Shown piece after piece: positions 21,301 to 33,972 of a stretch of 64,000 nt of DNA. The stretch comes from Grosmannia clavigera kw1407 (lineage: Eukaryota; Ascomycota; Sordariomycetes; Ophiostomatales; Ophiostomataceae): contig NW_014040560.1 in NCBI RefSeq assembly GCF_000143105.1, positions 1,674,001 to 1,738,000 on the forward strand, given 5' to 3'. A model generated the notes under the pieces. The model saw nothing but the letters and a program-made list of their open reading frames with translations, had not been told where the DNA came from and made no database searches. Position numbers and translations under genes: made by a program. Each line of letters opens with the position of its first letter. Within the stretch, counting starts at the first letter, position 1.

Positions 21301-24281
21301 CAGCCCGTCGCAGAGGATCGCTATCCGGCCCAGAATCTCGCAGAACCGGACGCAGTGCTCGCGCACGCTGTCACTCAGCGCTGCCATCGCGATCGGCCGC
21401 CCCAACGCGTCGTCCTCGTTGTTGCTGCCACTGCCACTGCCACTTCCTGCGTCACCATCGCCATACCCATCGCCCGACATCGTCGGCGGACCCCCGTAGG
21501 TCTGCGGAAATGGCGGCCGTCCCTTCTCGCCGCGTTCCAGGTCGCCTACCACTGCTAGAAAGGCCCGGATGCCCACCACGATCTTGTCCGGCTCCAGCTG
21601 CTCGACCCGCACCTCGCGTCCCGGCGACGACCCGTACAGCTCCGCGTTCACTAGTGGGAAGATGATCGACTTGAAGCAGTAGTCCGGGTGCTTGAACCCG
21701 ATCAGCCGAATGATCTGGATCAGCGGCTCCACCACCGACCATTCTGCCGCCACGATCGGTCGCTTCGTGTTCGGCAGCACCAGCTTCAGCACCTCCTCTA
21801 GCTTCCGCACCGTGCTCGCCTGGCTGTCCGTCGTCCGGTACAGATACGTCCACACCAGCCGCGATAGCACCTGCAGGCACAGCGGCTTCGAAACCCGGTC
21901 CTTCAGCCGCGCTTGCAGCGGATACACCAGCTGCAGCCACTGCGTACTGAAGCTTTCCGGTGGCGACGCGCACAACATCGTCGCCGTCAGCGGAAACGCT
22001 CCCGACCAGTGCCGTGGCTTCATGTACATCTGCGCCAGCCGCGGCCCAATCGTGCTCAGCACCTCGCCCCATTTTGGCCGCGTGAAGTCGCTGTTGCTCG
22101 CCCGCGCCGCCACCGGCAGCATCAGCTGGTCCAAAATGTAGCAGAACGCTGCCTTGACCTTCTGCCCGTGACAACGGCTGAAGAGCCGACCCAGAGCCAC
22201 CATGAAATCGCACGACTGATCCCACGCCTCTGCCGGCGCCAGCTTGAGCCGCACATGCTTCATCCCGCTCAGCACCAGCTCCATCCGGTCCTCCGCGTCG
22301 CTGCGGCTCGCCAGCACCGGACTGCGCGCGTTCGTCTCCTGCACCGCCCGCTCAAAGTCGTTGATGAACCGGCCCGTCACCGACGTAAAGCTGATCTCGC
22401 TCATCGCCCCCAGCAGCTCCGCAAACAGGTTCCAATTCGCCTTGCGCAGCGGCGACATCATCAGCTGCTCCGCGTCCGCCATCTTCAGCTGCCCAAAGAT
22501 GATCGCCTCCAACTTGTCTTCCATCTCCGGCGTGATCGATGCCAGGCTGCTCTGTGTGATCACCTCCAACAGCACCCGGCACAGCACGTAGATCGACACC
22601 GTCGAGCACCGCTCCGCTTGGGCCACTACCTCCTGCTTCACCGCCAGCGTCGTCGAGCCTAGCCCTCCGCTGTCTAGCGCTCCGTTGGCTGACAGCATCT
22701 GCAGCGGCTCCGTGTTGCGTCGCTGCAGCGGCGTCGGCCCCATCTGTGCTCGCGCCTGCTGCAGCTGTGCTCGTGCCTCGTTGGCCGCATCGCTCTTGTT
22801 CTTGCGCCACAGCATCATCGAGTCGATCAGCGGCTTGGGCTTCTGCTTGGCAATGTGCCCAAGTGCTGCGAGGTGGTGATCAAACGCCGCATCGACTCCG
22901 GGCCCGCAGATCTGCTCCACGTGCGGCTCCGACTCAAAGGGAGACGACACGCACTCGCTCAGCTTCTCTTCCGCAATCGCGATAAACTGCAACAACAGTC
23001 CACGGTCAGCTCACATTCCCCGTCCAGTTGCTCTGGCCGCCGCCTGCCTCTCGCCCGTCACTCACAGAGGTGAAGAGCACGTGGAGCGCATATTCGCCCA
23101 CCGTCTTTTGGTCGTCCTTGTGGTGGCGTGAGTGCGAATGATGGTGCGAATGCTCATGGCGGTACTTTCCGCTGTGCATACGCTCGAGTTTCCGTTGCGC
23201 TGGAGCATGGCTGGGCGTCCCGCCATCCGCCACAGATGACGTTCTCTCTGGGACCACGGGACCAGGGCCGGCGCCAAGTCCGCCGCCTCCACCGGCTGTT
23301 CCGGTTCCGGTTCCGGTCCCGCTCCCACCCCCATTTCCACCTCCACTTCCTGACGCAGACATGGGTACCGAGACCGCCGTCGTGCCCGACATCGCTGTCG
23401 GGGGACGCGACGTCGACGTCACGCTCGGCGACGGAGAAATGGCCGCTGCCGGCACCGACACGTCTCCTTCAAGACGCATAGCAGAAGGCTGCATTTCCGA
23501 TCGTTCGGCAACTAGAGCGGCACCAGCGGCTGCTATCATCTGTGGGCTGAGAGGGCTGGAAGTCGAGCTAGAATGACTTCCATTCCGCGAGTGCTGTATG
23601 CCGTGGACGATCGACGTCTGTCGGTGGTGGCCATACGCTGCAGCCTTGGGATCAACGACGCGTTCAATCACCCCGTTCAGGGCTGTCCGGGGGGACGGCG
23701 CGTGTAGACCTGATGGCGATGGCACAGAAGCAGTACCTGCGATGCCAGCTGCTGCTGACTGCAGCTGTACGAGTTTCTCCGCGCTGGACTCGCGCGAATG
23801 GGCGATCCTCTGCGATAGCGGTGCCAGTCGCGGGCCGGCCGGCGGAAGTTCGAGGGCTGCCGGTCGGAGCGTCCTGTTCCAGCCGTCGTCTTCTTCCTCT
23901 TCTTCGACTAGGCGCGTGACGGGTGTAGCGGAAAACTTGAGCTGTTCAGATGCATGTTCGGGCAGCGTCTGGGACGGAGCTAAAGAGGCAGAATCGTCGT
24001 CCTAAGTCAGTTTTCAGATCACGTAAAGATGACGAGTGTAGGCGTAAGTGTGAGTGTGAGTGTGCGTGTGAGTACGAATGCATCACCACCAGGCAAGGCT
24101 GGCCTCGTCTGTCTTCCCGTCCACAGAAGCGGACCCGAAGCACACCACCAAATACGCCAATAGACAAGGGAACAGCCCGCCCCTCCACTCTCCTCGTTTC
24201 ACAGCCGCTCGAGGCCCACGACAGCAGAGAAAAGCGACGACTCACCCATGTTTTGTCAGCCTCAACCACCCAACTTCCCAT
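15304..24281 (-). CDS. PAG1: Cell morphogenesis protein PAG1/Tao3 (Furry/MOR2 family)
   Basis: The main exon 15304-22986 codes for about 2560 residues. It joins a proximal exon ending at 23066 through a 79-bp intron (GTGAGT...TTGCAG) as HVLFTS-FIAIAEEKL. The N-terminal part is Ser/Gly/Pro-rich and includes YGHHRQTSIVHGIQHSRNGS. The rest is helical-repeat scaffold with MOR2-PAG1 N, middle and C regions, low-complexity SQ/NQ and poly-Gln inserts, and a Ser-rich tail. Furry/Tao3 proteins are scaffolds for NDR/Cbk1-type kinase signalling (RAM network) in polarised growth and cell separation. The 5' end is uncertain. A short first exon 24246-24281 (MGSWVVEADKTW) can splice in phase, but upstream coding sense shifts frame around 23830-23880, so an extra intron or a sequence indel is needed. 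The family call is firm; the first roughly 300 residues are provisional. Confidence 0.88.
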
Positions 24282-27194
24282 GTTCGAGCGCAAGGCGCCC
24301 GTCGTTCCGTTGCCTGTGCCCGTGGCCTCGTAGTCTGACCGGGCTCGGCTTGCTGCAGCTGTCTGCAGCACTCTCTGCAGCTTCCCTTGGCCGCAATCGT
24401 CGGAGCACGGAAGGAGGGGGTGGTGGCAGAGAATAGCCAGACCGATGGCGTTGGGTTGTTCCTCCTTGTGCAAAGGCGCGCGAAAATCGAGAGTCGGTCG
24501 AGCTAGACGGTGATTGGGCGATTATCCACTAAGCGGCCGGCTGCGGTTCTAAGGATGCCAATGTCGAGTACTTGTAGATCCATGCTCTGCACACGCGGAG
24601 GACCAGGTTCGTCGAGATCAGTTGTGTCATGGCTTCTCGACCGACCCTTTTGTCTTGTCTCGCCTCTTTTTTTTTCAGTCTACTGCTTTCTTTTCTTTTT
24701 CTTCCTCTCCTTCCCTCTTTTGGCCCTTTCTTTTCTTTTTTTTTCCTGCTTAATCGCACCTGCTCCAGCACCGCTGACCGGGAGCGTCCCTCATGCAGGC
24801 ACAGGTGGCGTCGACAGCCAATCAGGACAGGCCAAGGCGGGTCGGGCTGTCAATCCTTACCCATGCATAGTATTGGCTACTTTTGGGTACCAAAAAGGGG
24901 CGAGGAGGCAGGTGCGAATGCACCCCACCACTACTGCCCAATGGCTGGTGTGCTCTTGCCTCTTGGCTTTTCAAGGTTGCAAAAAAAAAAAAAAAAAAAC
25001 ACCAGTGTTGTTTGAGATCAGATCCAATGGATCATCAATCGCGCGCGGCTGGCCAGCCAGGCGTATGACCACCTGCTGCTGCTGCTGCTGCTGCCTGAAG
25101 GGAGACACCAGCGGCTCCTCACAGGCGGAACAAACCCGGACACAATGTGTTGTGTTTCTCTTCGCCCTGGGCATGTGACGCCACAGCTTGTCGTCCTACA
25201 AATATACGAGCTAGACACATTAGCAAGACGCAATGCGGTCTTGGAGACCCGAGCCAGGGACAGAATTGGCTCTCGACACCCGAATATAAAGCCGTGGACG
25301 GCGAGATGGGTGCTTCGCTGTCGTCTGTCTGCTGATTTGCCGCTACCAGTTCCGTCTACTCCGTCTTTCGCAACTACATGCAGTATCTCCCATGTCTAGG
25401 AGGGGTGGTAAGCACTTACTTGGCTGCCGAATTTGGCACGATCGTAGCTGAGCTGTTGGCCAGGTGGACATGATATGCCTCGGCTCCTCCACAGGTGGCC
25501 GCGTGCAAAGGGCATGCGACCTCTAGCAAAACGAGGTTGGTTTCCACTCCAGCCATCTTTCGATTTCAGCTTGGCTGTATCCAAGAGAACGGGTGGATGG
25601 ACAGTCACATATGCAACCATTGTAGCCCAACGCGCCCAAAGCTTATTCACTATGCTTGTTTTCTGCTCTTTCCTTTACTTCCTTTCCATCCGTTCCTTTC
25701 CATCCGAAATATACAGTGTGCTTGCCACTTGTAGACTACATACGTCGTAGTATACGGGAATCGCTACTTGTGGAGTACAGTGAGGACGCGCCTATCCCCA
25801 CATGGTCGCTGTCTGAGGGATAGATCATCAATAGCTCTAACACATTGACTCGGAGGGAAGGCAAAAAACGGAAGAACAAGAATAAAGCCTAGCTGTCCCA
25901 AGCGGGTTGAAAACTACGAGTTTCAAATATATATTGCCTTCTACGGGGTACATCTGGCCCCCGTACTGCTATCAGCGGCAGTTGATCGCTCCCGAGCGGG
26001 CAAAAAAGACAGTCTGTCTTTGCTGCTCGCACACCATACAGTCCGTCGGGCGTTCCGATGGCTAGACCGAATAGCCCTAGGACAGGCAACCAGAGCGTCC
26101 ATAGTCCCACAGTTCCTGCGAGTACGACGTACTTCGTGTTCGCGTCCATACGGCGTATGCATGCAGCTCGCCATAGAGTAGACAGGAACATCACGATGAT
26201 ATACATTGCCGTTGCGACGTTTCTTATTACTCCGTACTGCAACCATTATCCACACGCCTCACCCTGTAACCCTCCCATCGGCATCCAGGACCAACCCGTT
26301 CCCGGGGCAGGGGAGCATGGGGACATGGGGGCAAAGCCCGCCTGAACAGACTGGCTTCTCTTCTCGGTTATCGTGGTACATACGTCGTACTCCGTACTCG
26401 CCAGTTCCGACGGGCCAGCCGCCCGTCGGGACATTTTTGCCGATCCTGCCCCGCCACTTTAGACGAAGCATACCTCCCAGCGTATGCCGTTTAGGCGTCA
26501 AAGCGTTATCCGCACTTGCCCGCACTTGCCGGTTTCTGCTACCTGTGCTGAGCCCCCTAACCTCTTACGGAGTACTTCCCCGTCGGCCGTTCCTTCTACT
26601 CTTCGAACTGCCGCCTTCTTGCCCGTGCTGTCCGTTGCCGGCGTGCTCTTGATAGTTGTGATAGATGTGTCGGGTCAGTCGACACTGACCAAACGTACGA
26701 TTTGACCAACTGGCTTGTTCTGTGCATATCTAGCCTTGTGTCGAACCCTTCTCAATTGGCCTTATTATTTCGCCTTGGGACGCCATCTATTAGTTCGGCG
26801 CCCTCGCGGTTTCCGTCCATTCTCTCGTCCTCCATCCCCGTCCTCCAATCTCTCCTCGTTTCCCCCTCTTCCCCCACCTTACCCTAGAATGACAGCGTGG
26901 TGCCCTATAACAACCCACCACGTCGTCTCTCCGTCAACTTCTCGGTGTTTGCCCTCATCCTTGTCATCAGCTGCGCATACGACGTACATACTCCGTACTC
27001 GTATCTCGCACCGATTAGATAAGCGGTAGGTGCTCAGTCAGCCAAATCACCTCTGGGCGCCAAATACAATACTACAGATAAATTCCCCAACGGGGAAGCC
27101 AGTCTTGAGGGGAAAAAAGAAGCGTACCGCATTCTCACCTTTTCTAACATCCACCACTGCTACTCTCTTCCGTCGTCCGCCTACCACCGCAACG
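24282..27194. other. Divergent promoter region of PAG1 and P450 reductase
   Basis: About 2.9 kb without a supported gene. It holds a 100-bp pyrimidine tract on the plus strand (about 24656-24760), an A19 run at 24981-24999 and a (CTG)7 repeat at 25073-25093. Four TACTCCGTAC-type elements lie at 26228, 26388, 26566 and 26989, two of them next to TACGACGTAC-type elements. The pyrimidine-rich stretch 26780-26890 is likely promoter or leader of the reductase gene. Confidence 0.55.
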
Positions 27195-29331
27195 ATGGCA
27201 GAACTGGACACGCTGGACATGTTCGTCCTCGCTGCCATTCTCCTCGGTACTCTGGCTTTTTTCACTAAGGGCAAACTATGGGCTAAACCTAAAGACCCGT
27301 ATGGCAGTAGTGGCAATGCCATTGGCGTCAAGGCTGGCAAGACGAGGGATATAGTGGCCGCAATGGAGGAGTCAGGCAAGAACTGTGTCATCTTTTACGG
27401 CTCCCAGACTGGAACGGCCGAGGACTATGCCTCGCGCCTCTCGAAGGAGGGCAAGAGCCGATTTGGCCTTGAGACCATGGTGGCCGACCTGGAAGACTAC
27501 GACTACGAAACCCTGGATGCTATCCCGTCCGATCATGTCGTCATGTTCGTCATGGCCACCTACGGCGAGGGCGAGCCGACTGACAACGCGGTGGAGTTTA
27601 TTGAATTCATCGCTGCCGACGAGCCAGCCTTTTCCCAATCGTCCGAACCGGCCCTAGCCAACCTCAACTACGTCGCTTTCGGTCTCGGCAACAACACGTA
27701 CGAGCACTTCAACTTCATGGTCCGCAAGGTTGACAAGACTCTTCAGAAGCTCGGTGCCCACCGCATCGGCGCTGCTGGTGAGGGTGATGACGGCGCCGGC
27801 ACAATGGAGGAGGACTTCTTGGCTTGGAAGGAGCCCATGTGGGCTGCCCTCGCCGAGAAGCTGGGTCTGGAGGAGCGCGAGGCCGTCTACGAACCCATCT
27901 TCGGCATTTCCACGGTCGACAGCCTGACTCTCGAGGACGCCTCGGTCTACCTCGGCGAGCCGAACAAGATGCACCTCGAGGGCACTGCCAAGGGCCCTTT
28001 CAACGTCCACAACCCCTATATTGCCCCCATCGTTGAGTCCAAAGAGCTGTTCGGTGGCAAGGACCGCAACTGTCTGCACATCGAGATCGACATCAGCGGC
28101 TCCAATTTGTCCTACCAAACTGGTGATCACATTGCTATCTGGCCCTCCAACCCCGGTGTTGAGGTCGACCGCTTCCTCAATGTCCTCGGCTACGGCGACA
28201 AGCACAACGATATCATCAGCGTCCAGGCTCTGGAGCCCACGGCCAAGGTTCCCTTTCCTACGCCTACCACGTATGATGCTATTGTCCGCTATCACATGGA
28301 GATCTGCGCCCCGGTGTCTCGCCAATTTGTAGCCACGCTTGCCGCTTTTGCCCCCGACGAGGCCTCCAAGGCCGAGATGACCAAGCTCGGTAGTGACAAG
28401 GACTACTTCCAGGAGAAGGTCAGCTCCCACCACCTCAACATTGCCAGCTTGCTCGAGCGTGTCGGCAAGGGCCAGAAGTGGACCAACGCCCCTTTCACGG
28501 CCTTTATCGAGGACATCAACAAGCTTCAGCCCCGTTTCTACTCCATCTCGTCTTCCTCGCTGGTGCAGCCCAAGAAGATTTCCATCACAGCCGTTGTCGA
28601 GTCGCAAGTGATTCCTGGCCGCGACGATGCCTTCCGCGGCGTCACGACCAACTACCTCCTCGCCCTGAAGCAGAAGCAGAACAACGACTCGAACCCTGCC
28701 GCATTTGGCCTGACCTACGAGATTGCCGGTCCCCGCAACAAGTACGATGGTATCCGCGTCCCTGTGCACGTCCGCCACTCCAACTTCAAGCTGCCATCCG
28801 ACCCGTCCAAGGACATCATCCTCATTGGCCCCGGCACTGGTGTGGCTCCCTTCCGTGCCTTTGTTCAAGAACGCGCCCAGCAAGCTGCTTCCGGTGAGAT
28901 TGTTGGCCGCACGCTGCTCTTCTTTGGCTGCCGGAAGTCGACCGACGACTTTGTCTACCAGGACGAGTGGAAAGAGTACAAGAAGGCCCTAGGCGACGGC
29001 TTCGAGGTCATCACGGCCTTTTCGCGGGAAGGCTCTAAGAAGGTATACGTCCAGCACCGTCTCAAGGAGCGCAGTGAGGAGGTCAACAAGCTGCTAGAGA
29101 ACAAGGCTTATATCTACGTGTGCGGTGATGCGGCCAGTATGGCCCGCGAGGTGAACGTTGTGCTGGGCCAGATCATGGTCAGCCAGCGTGGCATTTCTGA
29201 TGCTAAGGCTGAGGAGATCATCAAGAACATGCGCGCATCTAACCAATACCAGGTAAGCAAGCATATGTCCAGGCCGCACTACTATCTTTGTCCACGACTA
29301 ACCACTCCATGTGCAGGAGGACGTTTGGTGA
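27195..29331 (+). CDS. CPR1: NADPH-cytochrome P450 reductase
   Basis: Two exons: 27195-29252 and 29317-29331, 690 residues. An N-terminal membrane anchor (LDMFVLAAILLGTLAFF) is followed by the FMN domain (IFYGSQTGTAEDYASRL, MATYGEGEPTDNA, GLGNNTYEHFN), the connecting and FAD domain (RFYSISSSS) and the NADPH domain (GPGTGVAPFRAFVQER, FFGCRKSTDDFVYQDEW, YVCGDAASMAREV). It ends in the conserved DVW, whose Trp stacks on FAD. The enzyme passes electrons from NADPH to ER P450s such as CYP51 and CYP61 and to squalene epoxidase. The last exon holds only EDVW and the stop. The longer open frame from 27030 has no ATG near it, and 27195 (MAELDTLDMF) fits family starts. An AATAAA lies at 29367-29372. Confidence 0.97.
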
Positions 29332-31934
29332 TGAGCGAAGTCGAAAGCGGCCGGCGACAGTTACGAAATAAACAAACGATGCGGCATGGGCAATTCGCGA
29401 AAGCAGCCAGAGTTAGCCAGGAGATTTATCGTATTTATCGACTGCGAATGGCATAGAGGAGTCAGGAGCTGGGTAATGTTGCTGAGATCTTTATTCTTTG
29501 GCTTTTTGCCCTTTTTCTTTCAAGCTTTGCTAGAATTTTCTTCCTGTTTAATCTCGACACGTCTTTTCAGAAACCGCGTCGACCGATATGGCGAAGATCC
29601 CCCCTCCCTATTTCCCCCTTCCTCCTTCCCCCACCACGTCCTCTTGGCTTATTGTGTTCTGCCCTTGTTGGATTGAAACGTTTCAGAAAATGATTTCTCA
29701 GGCTGTCGTTTTCATATACTAGCCCTGGTCTTGAAGCAAAATGCATACAATTTTGGAAAAACACACATATCATTATACTCTGCCGGGCAGTTGTAAAAGT
29801 GACCGAATCTTTCTTATCATCTCCTCGCACCCCAATGCGCCCTGAAGGCAGCCTCATTGTTTCATGGTGTGTGTTCTTTCCTTGCTTGGCCAAGGGGCTG
29901 CTATTCTGGTGTGCTTTTTCGTGTCACCTCTTGTGCAGGACTAGCAAATAAAAGACGAAAAAAGCCGTCTTGCATAGGCTCCAGCGGGAGGCCCTCCGTT
30001 GCACTTTCCTGATTATCCAATAAGCAACCTATTGTTTTCGTACAGAGTGCGCCAGCCATTGTTTGAAATCAAAGATGTTGCCTTTTCCGCCTCGGTTTCC
30101 CCAATGGCCACCACCGTAGCAGCTTATAAGCCCAAACGTACATGAAAGAGAACAAGAGAACAATGAAGCAGAGCCGCCAAATACAGTATAGACTCTGAGA
30201 TAACACCGAGCCCGCTTCATCTCGCGGGCACTATTCGGGGCCCAGCTATCGAAATAGGCCCAAGCCTGTTCCTATTCTGCTCGTGTCTTTCGTCACATAA
30301 GGAAAGTGCCACCGACGTTGGAAATTCAAAACGCCATTTGCCCCGGGGAGACAGTGTCAATAAGTGTTCTGGGGAAAGTATTTCTGTGGTGGAAAGGTTC
30401 CTTTGGTGTATCCAGCCGCACCTTCCTTAATTTGTCGCGTGCCTGCTTGTCTGATTTTTCGATTGTGCCCCCCCACCGCACGTACTTCCTTCCCATTATC
30501 GTCCTGTCTACCTCTCCATCTGTCTGCCTCGGCCTGGTCCACCTTTTCCGAGTGCTCCTTCCCTAGAGTCTCAACTCAAGAAGAATCGCGTGCCTAGTGT
30601 AGATTCCAGGCCCATCCTCTTCAGCATTGCAATATCGCCCCAGCACAGCCAGAGCTAACTTTGAGTAGCTAACATGTTGAGTAGATTTAATGGCGGAGCA
30701 ATATATAGGTTGACATCCTAGAAACAGTAGCACCGTGGAAGCACATCAAACATAGCAAAAAGGCTACGCTGGTGGTGCGTCAGTCGTGGGGAGTGGATAT
30801 TGGGGCCAGAACAGAGAACAGCTCTTTCCTCCTACAGATGCAGCTTCCGATTTAAATCTATGGCCAGATCTAAGCTTCCTTCCTCCTTCCCAGTCCACAG
30901 TTTCTTATTCGTGCACCCCCTCTTCTCAATTTTTGCGACGTACGATCCGTCAACTCACCGTCTCGTGTCTTTTGACTCTGTTTTTGACCTCGCTTTATCC
31001 TCTCCCCAGTAATGTAGTTGCATGTCCTATAACATACTCTCTTCTCCTTCGTCATCTATCCCTTCTTCCTCGTTTCTTCTAATCGATAAGAGGAGTCTAG
31101 TGTGTATGACAGGAAGGAGGTGGCCGGGATGATACCAGTGTCCTGTGCCGGAGGCAGGTGCAAGTTCCACATGATTAATTATTCATCGTTTTGTGCTATT
31201 TACTTTTTCCGCCCCCTTGATTCATGCCTTCCTCTTGTGTTCCCGTCCTGCACATTGCGCCAGGTCGACGACCTTCCTTCCTTCCATTGACTGTACATCA
31301 ACAATACCAGCCATTGTCCCCCTTCCTACCTTCATTTAGACCTTCCAAGCATTTTTACTTCTGGCAAGAACTATAAATATTTTTTCTATATCCTTCCTTT
31401 CCATCATCCCTTCCCGTTTTTCTCTTGCATCATCAGCAAATTCTTCAAACTTTCCCTCGAAACAGGTTTTCCAAATAGACGTAAAGGTATTGTACTTTTC
31501 TCTCTTCCTCCTCCTTTCTACTCTTCGGTCGTTGAAGCATCTACTCCATCTCTTCTTTCACCATCCCAATCTGTTTTCTTTCTGTGCCCTCCTCATATCT
31601 CGAATTCCCAGCCTCCTCCTCTTCTTCACTTGCTTCAGGGCTTCATCTTACTTAGTTCTATTTTCACTCGTCTTTCCCCTGCACTTCCCCTCTTCCTCTC
31701 ATCGAGATAAGTGTCTTTGGTACTAACATATCAGCAGCCTCTGTTGCACAACAGAATATTCAAAGTCCTGCTTTCAGAGTAGCCACTAGATATTTAGCTC
31801 ACAAGAGTCTTTCTACCAGTGAGAAGCATCCCTCTAACCAGCTGCCTTGAATGTGTCTTTCATGACAGCTCTCCCTTCTCCATAGCATCTTCGAGATACT
31901 AACGAACCGGCTTCATGAACAGAGACATCACACA
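29332..31934. other. Intergenic region and long pyrimidine-rich leader of the RRM gene
   Basis: About 2.6 kb. The first few hundred bases are the 3' region of the reductase gene. From about 31320 to 31720 the plus strand is strongly C/T-rich, as in many fungal leaders, suggesting a long 5' untranslated region for the RNA-binding protein gene. No coding region is supported. Confidence 0.55.
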
Positions 31935-33972
31935 ATGGCAGTTTTTCAACAGCAGCCCGCGGAGAATGGCGGCCATGCACGCCGTGGAAGAAACACCCCT
32001 ATTTTTGTCGGCAACTCTGATGCTGCTCTTCACCATCAGGGAGCAACTGGTACTCCCGCTCATTTGCAGGAAGATGGCCTTGGCGGCCTCATGACCCAAT
32101 TCCGCGCAATGGGACTCGCCAATGGCAACATGGCTCCTGCTGGTCCGGCCATGCATGGCATCAATCCCGGCACCTTTGTCACTGGTGCTGACGGCAGCAT
32201 TCTTTTTGCTGCACCGTATGCTGGCCCGCTTCACCCAATTCTTGCTGAGCATCATGCATATGGGACGGCTGCATACCCCATCCAATATTCCGCCGGCGGG
32301 TACCCTGCTGCATATGCCACGGGCTCAATGATTCCCCTCACTCCGGGACGTCCAATGGCCTATGGTGATCGTGTCCCGCGCGATCTTCCCATCTTGGAGA
32401 ATCGCCGAAGCTCATACTCGACCTCTGCAACCGAGTCCACTCCGACCACGCCGTATTTTGGTCATATTTCTGACCGCAACGGTGGCACTCGAGTCGCGTC
32501 GCTTGAGCGGTCGTCATTCACGACGCCATCTCCTCGTGATACAACCACATATGTTCCCGGCAATCAGGCCAAGATTGCCATCGATCCTGAAATTGAGCGT
32601 CTGCTCGCCGTGGACCCACCAGTTCCCAAGGCGGTCCCCGCGGTTTGGACCGACCACGTCAAGCCTATGGAACAGTGCCTTAAGAACCGCATTCAGGGTA
32701 ATAGGAATGTTTACATTCGTGGACTTCATCCTACGACTGACGATGAACTTCTTCTGCGATATGCAGAACGCTTTGGAGAGGTCGAGCAGTCGAAGGCCAT
32801 CATTGACACAGCCACTGGTGCTTGCAAGGGGTAAGCTTATCTGACCTTTGTACCGTTCTTATGTGCACACTTTATTTCTAACCATTCATTAGATTTGGTT
32901 TTGCCAAGTTCCGTGATGTGAAGAATTCCGAGAAGTGCATTCGTGGCTTTTATCGTCTTGGATATGAGGTTGGTTTTGCCAGAGTGAGTTAACCATCTTT
33001 GCTTTCCTTTATACGGTATAGCTTTCTGATCACTTTCTCTACTCAGGAAAGTTTCAATGCTCGCCTGAAAGCAGAGGGTGATGAGTCTTCGACCAACCTG
33101 TATATCTCGAACCTGCCGAAAGACATCAACGAAGCCGTCAGTACAGCCTGTATTTTGTACCATTATTCCCACTTTCTCATGCTCATTCATATATCTAGAT
33201 GTTGAATCACATTTTCGAGCCTTTCCATGTTGTCTCCAGCAAGATTCTCCGCGATTCCATGGGAAACAGCCGTGGTGTTGGCTTTGCGCGGTATGATCAC
33301 AGCCAATATTTTATCTCTTCCGTCCCATTTTCTAACCATGTCGGATACAGATTCGATACTCGCGACATTTGTGAGAAAGTGATCAAGCATTTCAACGGCA
33401 TCACAGTCGGCCAAGACCACTTCGTCATGCAAGTCCGCTATGCCGACACACCTTCGCAAAAAGAGCTCAAGCGAATCACTGCCGAGCGCCGCCAATACCG
33501 CACGAATGAATACAACATTGGCGCCTATGGCACACACGCGGTCGGGATGAACCCTTCTATCTACGGGCCTGCTGTATGGAACCGCCGTCCTCAGGGAAGC
33601 ACTGGACACAGGTACAGTATCTACTCGTCCAGCCGAGGTGTCGTTTGCTCAGTCTCAATAAGCGCAAAGCTGACTGAGATTAATATCTTTTATAGCCATG
33701 GTCCTTTCCGGTCGGCTTTCCGCCCGCGCAAAACTCACTCTTCTGATCGCAATTCTACTCGCAGCCACCAGTATGGCTTTCGGCGGTTTCAGTCGCAATA
33801 GGATTTTACTAACAGAATAATTAATAGACAGGAAGAAGTCAATGACGTACACTCTGCCTCTTCCGAGGAGGGCTCGGCAGACGAGGGTGCTACAGTCATT
33901 GAACCTTCGATTGCAGGATCCGAATTTTGTGGCTCACCAAAGCCTTCTTCTGTTGAAGCAATTGATGTTTAA
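31935..33972 (+). CDS. RNA-binding protein with two RRM domains (MSSP/RBMS-like)
   Basis: Seven exons: 31935-32830, 32893-32983, 33047-33136, 33199-33290, 33351-33611, 33696-33770 and 33828-33972, total 1650 nt, 549 residues. The last intron has a textbook TACTAAC branch site, and removing it avoids a stop and adds an acidic tail (QEEVNDVHSASSEEGSADEG). The N-terminal half is disordered, rich in Ala, Gly, Pro and Tyr. RRM1 starts near residue 258 with RNP2 NVYIRGL and RNP1 KGFGFAKF. RRM2 starts near 345 with NLYISNL and RGVGFARF. A short linker between tandem RRMs is typical of single-strand nucleic acid binders of the MSSP type. Likely a cytoplasmic or shuttling mRNA-binding protein; targets are unknown. 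Confidence 0.92.

Noticed and set aside
24780..24999. Segment ending in an A19 run, considered as a SINE-like retroposed element
   Set aside because: No A/B box pair, no target-site duplication around it and no second copy in the window. The GGTGC/GCACC hairpin has a 4-nt loop, unlike a tRNA arm.
27654..28883. Antisense open frame of 409 codons in the P450 reductase gene
   Set aside because: Shadow frame of a strongly conserved enzyme; its repetitive Val/Leu/Gly composition is typical of antisense to GC-rich codons.
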